A DNA stretch of 64,000 nucleotides from Casuarius casuarius (lineage: Eukaryota; Chordata; Aves; Casuariiformes; Casuariidae), in contig PTFA01000042.1 in assembly GCA_003342895.1 (NCBI GenBank), positions 3,413,423 to 3,477,422 of the forward strand, written 5' to 3'. A program made the position numbers and the translations under genes. Of the stretch, positions 39,701-51,415 are shown piece after piece (the first letter of the stretch is position 1; every line of letters starts with the position of its first letter). The notes under the pieces are model-generated. The model made no database searches. It was not told the DNA's origin and saw only the letters and a list, made by a program, of their open reading frames with translations.

Positions 39701-42429
39701 TATCTATATAGTTTAAAGAAAATACAGTCTAGCTTTCTTCAGGACAGCACTGAAATTTCAGAATTCAACTCATGGTATGAATTAAAGCTTAAGTGAGAAG
39801 ACCATACCTGAAAATTAGGAGTCTTTCTATGCCTAGTTTTAAGTCAGGAGGAAGGAAAGGGAACACAAGCTACAAGTTCTCCTAACAAAATATTGTTTAT
39901 TCTAAACTTGATTTTTAAGGGAGAGGCAGAGAAGTAGGAAGGGAAACAGTAGCTTGAGTCATCCATGTTAATAAGTTGAGCATTATATCACACACTTGTG
40001 TCAGGTCTGATCTGACACCAAAACTATGCCATGCCACTGGACAGAAAGCTCATGGGAACTGCCTTAATTTCTCATAACCTAAAAGACACACACAACACAT
40101 GAAAATGTTCTAGCAGTTATCAAATAATCTTATGCCGCAGAAAAGTCAGTCGTTTTGTATAAATGGACTGAAATCCAGATTTTGAAGGGAATGTCCCTGC
40201 TGCTGGGAATCTGACAGCATTTCCAGTTGTTATACTGACAATGTATTTTTGTGTACTAAATATTAAATTAGGGAATGAAATTAAATTACACTACGAGTGA
40301 AAAAGTTATGTTGCTATGGTGCAGGTAAGTGCTACACTGACTAACAGTAGTAGGTCTGGAAAATAATGCCCACAGCAATGTGTCAGGTAATATTATTCCC
40401 AAACAGATAGATCTCTACCTAGATACAGAAATCCAAGGTAATTCTTATTTTTACTCTTCTAATATTTCTTTGGAAATGTAAGTCTATACCAAAAAAAATA
40501 CACGTAGACAATGGTGATATCACAATTTTAAGACTCTCTTTTTTGCAATGCCTGCCATTTTACACTTACTTTCCCATGCCAGAATATCAATTATTATCAG
40601 GTTACAAAGTTAAGCCAGTTATAGGAAATAAACTACTACTGTCACAGTAAAGAAGAGGGTCATCACATCCAAGCAAGGGTGACAGCTATTGAACTGCATT
40701 TGGTAAAAGCATGCTCACAATTTCAAAAGGTATCAGACAAGACAGCATACAGCTCATCAAGGCACTTTATTTTTCATGCCATGCCTAGCAGAGAGATTAC
40801 TAATTGCTTTATTGCTTTGATAGCTGCATAGAACCGTATTGAAAAATACGCCTTTATCCTTTAAGAAGTTAGCACATCAGCTCTCCTAGCATTGTACAAT
40901 ATGGTGAAAGAATCGACGACAGAATACATTCATATAGCTACAGAGTCAATTTCCATTGCAAAAATGCAGAGAAAAACAATTAGTTGAAGAGGATTACCTA
41001 AGTTTAACAAATACTATGACTTTCCCTATAATAAAATCAGTTATAAGCCTCCTAACTTACATTGCTATTTGATGCCATTAGCCCACCTTATTACAAGGTT
41101 AAGAGAAAATTTCCTGTTGGAATCAGATAACCTCAAAGGTCAAACAACCAGAAATGGCTGTATCTGAAATATCTTCTTCAGGCACATCAGTTAAAAATAT
41201 AAGGAACATATTTTCCAGAATAACTATCAACAAATTTTGAAGATTAAATTCACATTTGCTAAGCTGTCTTCCAGGAAAGATTGTACCCTGGTAGTAACTT
41301 GGGGGGAGTGGGAGATGGGGGGAAACAAATTTTCCGAAGAGAAGACAGTCAAAAATTTCCCTCCATTAGAGCTTTCTAATATTAGGAGAAGGTGATTAGC
41401 CAAAGATATCACCTACTGTTATCAAAAAAAAACATGGCCCTTCTCTTTTGGTCCACAAATGCAAGAAAGCTGTTTAGAAAGGCAGCCTGCAATGTACCAT
41501 CATTACCGGTGGCAATAAAAGATTATGGTTTCTGACTAGCCTGCTGTGCTCAAGCTGGAAATCAAAGAGACGTTATGCAGTTCCTAAGTTTCAGGGGAGT
41601 TAGTAATAACATAAGATATTGATTCAAAGCTGGGAGAGCTGAAATAAGTCTTACAGCGAATTTGTTAAAAGCCATCAGATGGTGAGGTCGCACACTTCAA
41701 GATATTAGAGTACACAGAAATGATTTCTCACTTTCTTCTCTACTCTGCTTACAGTTCCGTTCCTTTCAGTACTCTGGCTGCTCACCACTGAAGAGTGCAA
41801 ACATCTAAAACACCTCAGCTGAATTAGTAAAAGGCTCTAACTTTCAACTTTGATCAGCCCCAAAGTGCTAGTGAATTCTGACCCTTATCTTCAAACTAAG
41901 CCAGCTATTTTCCCCACTGTCTAATATATTTTTGTCCTTATTAAAGCCTCTATATTAAAGTCTGAAGGGGAAAAGGACATATTTCTCAGAGTTATAATGC
42001 AAAGTCTCTACCTTCATGAGTAAACTGCTGAAGAACTGTTCTTTGCTTCAGAATATACACAGGAAACACTGGCATCGTGATCACAGAGGCAGTTTTTAAG
42101 ACAGGTTCATTATTTGGATGAGTTGGATAAGTTTTCATTTCCACAGGTCCACAGTTCTTATTTTGTTTTTAAGCTTAGCCAGACATAAAGGACATGGGAA
42201 GGTTTAACTTCCTTTAAACTTAAGAAATCTTTAATATCCTAACATAAGAAACACAGCAGAAGATGACAGATCAATTTGAACCAAACTACATATGCTAGTA
42301 CTAAAAATGTCTGTAATTTGTTTTGGAAACAAGAATGACATAATACAGTGGCAGGACTGTATTAGACTATAGATTTTATCAGCTGTATCTGGCCCTAACT
42401 GCATTTTGGATGATTCACAGTTATGGGAA
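36751..42429 (-). other. HLCS: HLCS upstream intron segment, no recognised gene
   Basis: This is AT-rich intronic sequence with the 31-bp tandem duplication near its left end. One minus-strand open segment (about 42020-42150) has a plausible GTAGAG donor but no clear acceptor and no recognisable product. A perfect 7-bp-stem inverted repeat GTGTCAG...CTGACAC sits at about 39999-40019. Nothing else is supported. Confidence 0.55.
37335..37401. repeat. Tandem duplication, 31-bp unit, two full copies
   Basis: The unit CAAGGAAACCTCTGCACAGT... (31 bp) occurs at 37335-37365 and 37366-37396 with one difference (CTATATC versus CTGTATC). A third copy starts at 37397 but matches for only five bases. It is a small minisatellite-like duplication and creates a repeated peptide in a chance minus-strand frame. 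Confidence 0.95.
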
Positions 42430-43170
42430 GTCTCTATTTCCATTTCTGCTTTCCATTCTGAACTCAACATTACTCCTGCTTTTTCTTTCTCCTTCCTTTC
42501 TCCGTCCTTCCCAGAGCCTGTTGCTCCAGTGGCACCCTGCTCTCTTTAGCATGCTGCTGAACACGTTGCAATTCATGCTGTGCTCTTCTCAGCAGCTTCC
42601 CTTTGCAGCCTGCGCTTTAATGGTGGAGCCCTGAGACAGAAGGTTGCACACAGGCTGCTCACAGAAGGGAGATCAACATAGCAGGAAAATAACAGGCATA
42701 ACAAGCTGCAAGAGCCCTTTATCATCCTGGAACAGGGAAGGAAAGAGGAGCACTCAATGTGGGGGTAGTGCTGGGCAGCCTCAGAGAAGCAGGTGAAGTG
42801 CTGTGCACAGGGGGCTGCGAGAAACACTATTCCACGGGGATACTAGCTTGAAGGAACAAAGAAGCATTATGTGGTGTGGGGATGGGAGCGCGTGCTGCTC
42901 TGTAGAAAAGCGTCACTCAGTCTGGAGGGACACCAGTGCCGCGGCACTAAGGCAGAGCTGTGCAGCAGGCAGGTACCAAGTGCTTGGTACAGCTGTGTGA
43001 GGTGCATACCCGGAGCTCCCAGCAGCACAACGCAGCCAGGGCTCTGCACAGGACGGTGCTGGGCAGTGCAAGGGCACTGCACACGCGCTAGCCTCTGCTC
43101 TGCAAGTATGCTGTATAAAGAGAGGGTGGAAACATGCTGTGGCAGTGTCCTGGGCACATGACAACACCAT
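42430..43170. other. GC- and CpG-rich island within the intron
   Basis: This block is markedly richer in G+C than its surroundings, and about 42885-43095 contains roughly ten CpG dinucleotides (for example GAGCGCGTGC, TGCCGCGGCAC, CACACGCGCT). A TATAAA hexamer lies at 43113-43118 at its right edge. Overlapping open frames of 65 to 105 codons on both strands reflect composition rather than a known protein. It could be an alternative promoter, an old LTR or other decayed insertion, or a regulatory element. I could not assign it to a family. Confidence 0.45.
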
Positions 43171-46100
43171 ACAGAATATAACATTTCAAGACAACAACTG
43201 TATCATGTATTAATGACAACATTAGATATAATTAAAAATATCTAAGAGGCCTTTTTTAATATAAACTATAAGGGAAACGTTTCTCATTTCTGATCTGAAA
43301 GAAAATAAGTTATCTGCTTTGTGCTAAAGATGGTTTTCTGTGACAATGCAATCACACTTTCAATATCTGTAATTTTTATTTAAAAAGCAATGAACATATT
43401 GAAAACATGAAAACACTCAAGATTAGTTCTGTGGAACAAAAAGTTGATAAAAGCTGACACCTATTGAGTACTAAAGACTGTTCATATGTAAACCCGAAAG
43501 CTCTCTAAAGGGCAGTATAACCAGTCCAGACACTTCGTACCTTCTTGTAGGGCTGCTTGCTTGTTCTCTAGCCAGCCCCGAAAACATTCCAGAGGCAAGA
43601 AACTTGCTGCTTGTCCCTCGTATGGCCCTAAGCACCGCAGCGGACTGCTTCTTCCCAAAGGTACCCACATTGCTATGTTACTTGGATATTCAATGGAAAA
43701 ACAGGCTCTATACAAACCACTTAATGATATGCAGCTGACAACAAACACAGCAGCTTGTGCATTCATATTGTATCAGGACATGTCAAACCCTGCACAGACA
43801 GTTATTTGCCATCATGATCATAACACAGCCTCGGTACCTAGGATCATGAGTTTTGCAAGACACTGAACATGTGAGCCCCTCACCTGCCTAAAAGAATGCA
43901 CAAGGGCAAGCATTTTGCTGTACTGGAACCAGACAACAGTTATAAGCATATTTTTATTATAATACAACCAAGTGAATTATCAAAATTCTTTCTGTTTAGA
44001 GTTCTTTAATGCAAAGCTGATATCAAAATACTACCATTGTCTACATGCTCACTTTTAGGTCTACAGCAAGAATGGCATTTGAGGACCCACTTACACTTTT
44101 CTTTCATTCCAAGTCATTTCAAGACAGACAGATGTTCAACAAGATCTAGAAAATGCTGTTTGATGGATTGAAAAGCATTTCTTTAAGTGGATTAAAAGAC
44201 TACAAGAGTCAAGATGTTTCTATTTGTGCTCCACACAATTATGCTCTTTAAAGAGACTATGTTAAAACTGTTACCATGGTGTCTATATTCTAAGGTTACC
44301 TGTTGACAAGTATGTCATTAAAAAACAAGCAGACACTTCAGTGAGAATCTGCTCCTGAACACCAGAGTTAAGCTGTTTTAGACAGATTGTTTTGATCATG
44401 TGTTCAGCAAATTCAGTTCTTACCTACTTTAAACAGCAATTGTAAAAAAGTACTTTTTTCCATGTGATAGTATAAATCATAATAAAATGGAATCAGACTT
44501 TTAGTCCTTGGACACATTGTTTTTTAATAATTGAGTATCAACAAGCTTTATTTAAGAAAATGTATCCAATTCGTCAGGTCACTTCCACTGACTTAAACAC
44601 ATCCCTTGAGTTCAGCTCTTACAACAGAACAAAAACCTCTTTGGGTTTTAGCACCCAATCCTGTAAATTAGCAAATGCTTCTAAGGAGATGACAATCAGT
44701 CTGTATTCGTAGATAAAGTATGTTCTTCATGTACTTAACAGTCCATCTGTCAAAGCCTCATATGAAGATTCATTATTCTTTGTTACATGTTGAAGCCTAC
44801 AATAGTTCTAAGGACAAAATATAATTGAATATAATATAATGCATAATCTATCTAATGCTGTCCATATAATGCTACATATGCCAAGAGAGAAGTTTACAAC
44901 TGTATCAGGACCTAATGAAGGCTTGCACTTGACTATGAAAACCCAGCGTGTTCATACTTCAGGTTAACGTCGAGGAAGAGTGCTAAGAAAGGAAGGATGC
45001 TGTTTTCACGACTCAGTTGACATTCATTCACCTGTTAAATCAAATGAAAATATAAGGGAACCACCTTGCCTTTACTAAGATGCTTACTCTGAGTTGGCTA
45101 ACTTGAGTTATGGAGATGTCTTATTTTTTTTTTTAGCAATGACCATACCAGCATCTATAGCTGACTCTGTTGTGTCTTTACCATCATGTTCATCCTCTGG
45201 AGAGATTTTCTGTTTAACACATTAAGAGCTGGTAAAGAAACAATTTACATAACTTACTATATTTAATTCTACAACATATTATATTTTGCGTATAGTGGCA
45301 CTTACAGCCTTATCAAATGGACAGAAGTATGAAATAAATGGCATACAGGGGATCTGTTAATCTAAGTGCTTGATTCTACCATCTAAATAAGCCCCTTTCA
45401 GAGTTTCAGATGTAAAAGTTTATATATAAATAATTGTTAAGAAATTTTCTTTATTAAAAAAGAGATCAAAATAGATTCCCAGTGTATTTAATAGCCTGTG
45501 CAACTGATGAGGATTTGGTGCCATTGCTGGCCTAACTTTTGATGCCCTGAAAGTTCACTTTCTCCCCTTCAGAAAAATTCTAGTAGTATGAGAAAGTGTC
45601 ACCAAATTAACTGCCAGACCAAGCAGGAACCTCTTTGAAGCTCCTGCACAGCCTTGTTCCAGGGTAAGGTAGATCAGAGGCCTTTCTAATTCACTCTCTC
45701 TCTCCTTTTCTGTGTGGCTATCATATGTTTTGTTATGCTGTGGATTATACAACCACCTGCTTGATCCAGCAGGCCACACCAATCCAAGCTAGATGGGTGT
45801 TTTCATCCTTCCCCCATCTTCTTCCCACAAGGTCCAGTACAGCTGGTATGCCCAAAGATGACCACTCAGTAATAAATTCCAGAGTTCAGGTTCGTAGACC
45901 TTCAGTTTGGGGGAGAAATAGGTGAAAACCTGGGGAAATAACACAGTGAGCTCTTGTCCTTCCTGTTATTCACAACCTACTCTCCAAACAGATCAGGAAA
46001 CTGTAGTTTCCTACCTACTGCACAAGCAGGTAAATAAAACCTACCGTTATTTTGTTCTATATTGCATTTGATACCATGCAGACATAGTTAGCAATTCACA

Positions 46101-46829
46101 ACAGAACACTACTAGAATCAATCACTGCAATTCTGTAATCAGGACAATATTATTTTATTACATTTCCCATACCTTGTATATCTCTCTGTATAAAATGTAA
46201 TATATGACATGCTAATATATATCTAACAACTGTTATGTCAAGCTTATTAATTCATTAGCGAAGAGCAGCATCCTCAATTATATACAGAAAACAAATTGCT
46301 TTGTGTCCTTTTCCTCCCATGAATGTCTTATGGATAAGAAAGAATTTTTCTGCACCCCTAAAAAATCAAATTCTGTATGAGCGGGGATTATATCAACAAA
46401 TATCAATGTCAATTTTAAAACGGATTAACAATTAAAGATTTAAAGTACATTAGCATTGATCTTCAGCATAAAATAGTTGTGATCAATAAACAAACTAATC
46501 TGTAAATTTGATTAATTGAGTAAATCCTGTTTGCTAAAGTATTCCATAGGCATAATTTACAAATACGATAAGAGGAAAATCCTGCTCTTACTTCTATCAA
46601 AAAAAATCAAAACTGTTATAGCAGTGTTTAGCTAGGAGTGGAAAAACAAGGATTTCTCATTCAATAATGTACTCATACAGAGATATCTAAATTTCAGTGG
46701 CACAGTGCTGGGAATACACCGAAACAAGAAATGTCCTCTGGATAACACAGAAATGGGACTCCCACATAGTAAGCTTCTTTCTCTGGCCAGTGAAATATGT
46801 AACAGGGCAATAACCTTTTCTGTTTTGTT
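43171..46829 (-). other. HLCS: HLCS upstream intron segment, no recognised gene
   Basis: This AT-rich sequence holds short chance frames (for example 43561-43866 plus, 101 codons) with no recognised domain. A small inverted repeat (CTGCTTGATCCAGCAG) is at about 45757-45772. No exon, transposon or RNA gene is seen. Confidence 0.55.
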
Positions 46830-46862
46830 CCCCCCCCCCCCCCCCCAAAAAAAAAAAAAAAA
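46830..46862. repeat. Abutting homopolymers, C17 then A16
   Basis: Seventeen C residues (46830-46846) are followed directly by sixteen A residues (46847-46862). The minus strand carries the G17 run. This is a site prone to length errors in sequencing and to slippage. Confidence 0.95.
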
Positions 46863-47799
46863 GCTTGCTTTAACACATAGCTGTATTGCTCTACAACTAT
46901 ACCGATAGACAGGAAGAGGAAAGAAGATAAATTAGTGGAAATGTATCCTCATTTGAGGAATTGTATCAATACAACTACATTGGTTAAAAAAATGAATCTC
47001 ACCTCTAACTGACAGGTTAAAATGCTGCTAGATCAAACCTTAGTAATGAAAGTGAGACCCTAAATTTGGGGTAGGTAAGTACTAGTAATTGACATTAATT
47101 GAAGTATGAAAATGACAAGTAGTGAGATATGATATTTAATTTAATGAAAAGAAATAACAAAATGTAATAAATAGTAAAGCAAAATTTTTTCTAGTTGTAG
47201 ATAACAACATTTTACAGGGAAGTTAAAAGACATCCAAATTTCCAGTTTTATCTGTAGGTGTAAGTTATTTTACGGGTCAAGTTGAAAGTTTCATTTCAAA
47301 CAGCCCTAATGAAGACAGTTAAATAATAGATACTAATTTAAGGAAATTTAAGACAGCTCCATGTGCTTCATGTGGAAAGGCAGAAATCCTTCCAATTCTT
47401 CTTTTGTTCTCCTCTGAACTCCAGCTGGGAGAAAATACCATTGATTTTTCTAGGCAGTCCTTGCTACAAACTCCTAAACAACAGAATTGACAGGACTTGA
47501 AAGACACCAGAATCTATACTGTTAAGAGGTAGAATGTCATGATGTTCAAGATCCTTATACATAGTGAAACACCTGAATACACAGAAAAAAAGATCTTTTA
47601 TCATTCACTTCATGGAAAGAAACTAGTTTAGTATCAAAACCTAATGCAAACTGCCTAAGAGAAAGCAATTCAATATTCAGGCAGCCAACTGTTTATTCAT
47701 CCGGCTTCAACTCAATTTACAGGCCCTCTAAAAGACAGCTGAAGACCCTGACTGAAAGAGAGGCCTATTCTGGCAGCAATCCATAGTAAGGGAAGTCCC
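46863..47799 (-). other. HLCS: HLCS upstream intron segment, nothing recognised
   Basis: This AT-rich stretch sits between the C/A homopolymer and the 47.8-kb GC-rich block. A weak resemblance to a CR1 3' region near 47395-47460 was too short to call. Nothing else is seen. Confidence 0.5.
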
Positions 47800-48330
47800 T
47801 TAGTCCACTAGGTCTGTGAGACCAGCAGGTTTTGCTGCAGTCTGGCCCCGAGGAACGGACCTCTGAAGTGTATGAGCCAGCCTGCTAACGCTGCACTTCC
47901 ATCACAACTACATGGGCTCCCTAATTGTAGGTAAGGGTGGCTGCATTCAAACCAGCAAGTAGGGCAACAGAGTAAGAGCAGACCTGCAGAGCAGGCCTGC
48001 TGGTGATGAGGATGCAACGTTCCCGCTATAAAAGCTGGGGCACTTGGAGGGGGGAGAGCGGGGAGCAAGGGAATTGGAGAGACCATAGTCTTCTCCCAGG
48101 CATCAAATGCCGATGACTGGCTGAGGCATGCTGGGTGCCCTTCTGGAGCACATCCTCTCGTTAAGTTTCTCCTGAAGGGGAGCCAGCTCATGCAGCACAA
48201 GAACTTCGCCCTGCCGACCAAAGTGCGGTAAGTGAGGCTGATTGGATTCCTTTCGAAAGCTCACTCCTCATCTGAACAGTTAACACAGATGCGTCCGCGG
48301 CCTTGCAAGGGCACAGCTGTTGCAGAGGCA
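47800..48330 (+). promoter_or_regulatory. GC-rich block with TATA box and downstream splice donor; candidate promoter and first exon
   Basis: Within a GC-rich island a consensus TATAAAA lies at 48027-48033 (context GCTATAAAAGCTGGGGC). About 200 bp downstream is a strong 5' splice site, GTGCG|GTAAGTGAGG, with the intron starting at 48228. A transcript starting about 48057 would have a first exon of about 170 bp. The last ATG before the donor (48190) opens MQHKNFALPTKV and then reaches the donor in phase 2; earlier ATGs terminate quickly. This arrangement on the plus strand, antisense to HLCS, could be a lncRNA or small-gene promoter, or a decayed LTR. A 137-codon frame on the opposite strand (47808-48221) is not recognised and is probably compositional. 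Confidence 0.3.
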
Positions 48331-49521
48331 AGACCACAGTCGCTCCCTAACTTATACTGGCAAAGCACCATTTATACAGAACCCTGGCAACCAGTTTAGA
48401 GTTTCTAGCCGGATGTATCACAATTAACTATCTCCCCAAATAACCAGTGAACTACACAAGCTCCAATGTAAAAAAGTTCAGGTATCACTAAAAACACAGA
48501 AGTAACTACCTCATGTTTTAGCCCCTTTGAGACTATTATTTTCCTGTTACAATAATAGAGCAATTCTAAAAATCACAACTACATATGAATGCAGCAGTGT
48601 GTTTACTGAACGTTTTACATGCAATGTTTTGAATGTTTAGCCAAATTTAGGTAATTTATAAAGACATACCACAAAACATCATGGCTGGCATGTTCTATGC
48701 CAAGTGTCATTTGAAGTGGAATTTAAATAACGGAGTTATAAACCTTTTTCAGAGATTTGCAATAGAAAAGGGAATTCAACCTTACCTTAGCTAACGGATG
48801 CTGCTATAACTCTTTGAAACAACCTCCCCAAATCCTTGACAGAACTTAATAAGATATTTTAAAGTCCCATTTTTCCTCCCAGCAAAACTAGAACATATGA
48901 GAATAACTAAGTATTAGTAAGATCAACAGAGGTCAAACCCAAAGAAACGAATGGTAATTTTTACACATTGAAAGAGCTGTTTTCTCACAGAAGTGTAATT
49001 TTAGAGAAATTTGCAAGTCAACTGCAATCATGAACATTTTGTCAAACTATATAATGAATGCTACTGTTTTCCATACTGCCCATATGAAACCATGAAATTC
49101 TATACATTCAGTCAGACTCTCTACTATGTACACTCGAGATTCCTGGTTATTCCCTCTACAGCAATTTTGTTTTGTTTGGTTTGGTTTCTTTAAGAGTAGC
49201 AGCAATACATGAATTGGAAAAAAAAAAATGTGAGGGTGTCTCCTGAAACACCAAAAGCAATTTTTAGCAACAGTACATACACAATGCTTATTGACGTACT
49301 TCACTGTCTCCCAACTCTTAAACACAGTATCTCACCTTGTATGTTTTGCTCCGGAGGAAAAGAATAGTCAGGTTATTAGTTCATGTCACTTGACTGTAGG
49401 TCTTTGTAAATCTATAAACTAAAATTGACTGCAATGGGACCTGCGCCCATCTTCATTTCAAAAAGCATTATATCGAAAAATGTTTGTGAAGAGTAAATAC
49501 AAGTTTTCTCCCAGGAGCTTA

Positions 49522-49547
49522 TCTCTCTCTCTCTTTTTTTTTTTTTT
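49522..49547. repeat. CT microsatellite followed by T-run
   Basis: Alternating TC (about 49522-49533) runs into fourteen T residues. Together they resemble a long pyrimidine tract and are followed by AAG, then CTGCCC, so it could mimic a splice acceptor on the plus strand, but no exon follows that I recognise. Confidence 0.85.
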
Positions 49548-51389
49548 AAGCTGCCCATTTAGCTATAGCAACATGCAAAAAGCAGAACAAATACTTAATG
49601 TTGATGATTTCATCAGTACATACTACAATGTTACCAATACTTCTGATTTTATTACAAGCCTGGCAATATTTCTAAACTTCAGTACCTCAGATATCAGAAT
49701 AAGTCACTAAGTAAGTGTCCGGATCTCAACATTTTGCCTATCAGGCAAATAAAAATAGGAACGTATTCAAAGTCTTCTAATCTTTATACTGCACATGACT
49801 TTTCTGGGGGAAGGATGTTCATCATCACCAAAATTCCTTAGTGAAGTCACAAATTGTACTAATACAGTTTAAGATTGGCTAAGCTGGTAATTTATTACTC
49901 TTTAAAAGCATGAACAATAAACTGACCCAAAAGTAAGAGGCCTTCCCAGGAATTTGCAGCACCAATACACACTACCTAAGCAAGTGCTGAAATACGGGGA
50001 AAAAAGGAGAGGTGGCAAATCATAAGAGGGAAAGGAAAAACTGGTATTATTCCAAAATAAAGTGGTTTAATATGTACATCCCTAAACTAGCTCATGCCAG
50101 TAACTGCACACTAGTTACTACTGTACAATACGTACTCAAAAACTACAGTGGGGATGGATTTAGCGCTGGTTAATTTTATGCTGATCGTTGCCATTACATT
50201 AAGATAAACAGACAGGACCACCGATTCAACTGTAAAAGCCACCATGGCACGATGGCTGCACAAAATTTGTATGTGGAGAGATGCCTCTATCATTCATTAC
50301 ACCAAAACTGAATAGAGAGGGGAAGTCCAACATGATTGCAGTGTCCAGCTCCCTAACCATTTCCACCTTTGTACCTCCTATTTGCTGCCATGGGGAGCTG
50401 AGTATTCAGACATGGTATTGGAGATATATATCATCAATAAACTTCTACTCCGCCTCTTCCTAAAAATACATCAGACTGTCCTACATTTATTTCAAATTTG
50501 GTAGGTTTCCATTCCCATTTTCTGGCAAAAACTACTTTTAAACATTAAAACACTTCTACACTTTTCACACTTACTCCACACTAAGTAATTTCAGAACTCT
50601 CAAATTTGTGTCCAACATTTTTTCATTAAACTTTAAGACAGTGCATTCATTCCACACTGGAAGTAAGGGAAAAGATATAATGGCCCTATTTGAATCTTTA
50701 GTAGCCTCTATGACATTCACCAAAGATGTTCTCACCATTCCTCCAGACTGTACAATGAGCGGGCCAAGAGCATAAATCATTTCAGATAATTCATCTGTAA
50801 TCAAAGAAATAATGCTTAATTATAAATAATTTGATTCATTTAGGCTTAATGGCATTTTCAATTTCGGAATGCAGTAAGCAAAGCTTCTTTCAGTAACATG
50901 CAGATGCACAAAAAAGGCATGCACAGTCATTTTGTATACAAGACCATTCTTACAGTTGCTGTGTAAACAGATTGTAGCTTTTGATTTTTAAAGTACGATT
51001 GTGAAAATAGGACTTTCACTACATGCTTAATGGTGCTATCATTTTTTCTCATAATACACAAATACAAATATTATCATAAATAAAAAAGTTCTCACTCATA
51101 AACAGAATGAGATAAATATTCATACTTATGCTTTGTTTCCAATTCTGTAACTAGAACAAAGGGTTTCTTATTTGAGGAATGGGATGATGAAGAGAAAGAA
51201 TGGAGAAAGAGTAGAAAGCATGAATATCATCAAAAGGATATCTACAGGATTTTATGCATTTTTTCACATCAAGAGGAAATATGCAATTGTTGAATTATTT
51301 TCCGGTACATATATGGAAACATGATCACTCTCACTGATAGTGTCTGGTCAAAAAAATAAGTCCAATATTCACAGACACTATATTACCCT

Positions 51390-51415
51390 AAAAAAAAAAA
51401 AAAAAAAAAAAAAAA
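51390..51415. repeat. A26 homopolymer
   Basis: Twenty-six consecutive A residues follow TATTACCCT. No retrotransposed sequence is recognised upstream, so it is called a simple run rather than a poly(A) tail. Confidence 0.95.

Noticed and set aside
42020..42150. Minus-strand segment encoding VITMPVFPVYILKQRTV before a GTAGAG donor
   Set aside because: The acceptor side lacks a pyrimidine tract, the peptide is not part of HLCS, and a 45-codon open stretch is common by chance.
42867..43184. Overlapping open frames of 85-105 codons on both strands of the 43-kb island
   Set aside because: Mirror frames on both strands reflect low stop density in GC-rich sequence. No domain, signal peptide or splice structure supports a protein.
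47395..47460. Possible CR1 3' fragment (CTCTGAACTCCAGCTGGGAG)
   Set aside because: The resemblance covers only about 20 bases and does not extend on either side.
47808..48221. A 137-codon minus-strand open frame in the 48-kb GC-rich block
   Set aside because: The translation is rich in proline, serine, cysteine and leucine, as expected from GC-rich non-coding DNA, has no recognisable domain, and lies opposite a better-supported promoter-like arrangement.
51390..51415. A26 run as a possible poly(A) tail of a processed pseudogene
   Set aside because: The upstream sequence shows no similarity to a known transcript and no target-site duplication was seen.
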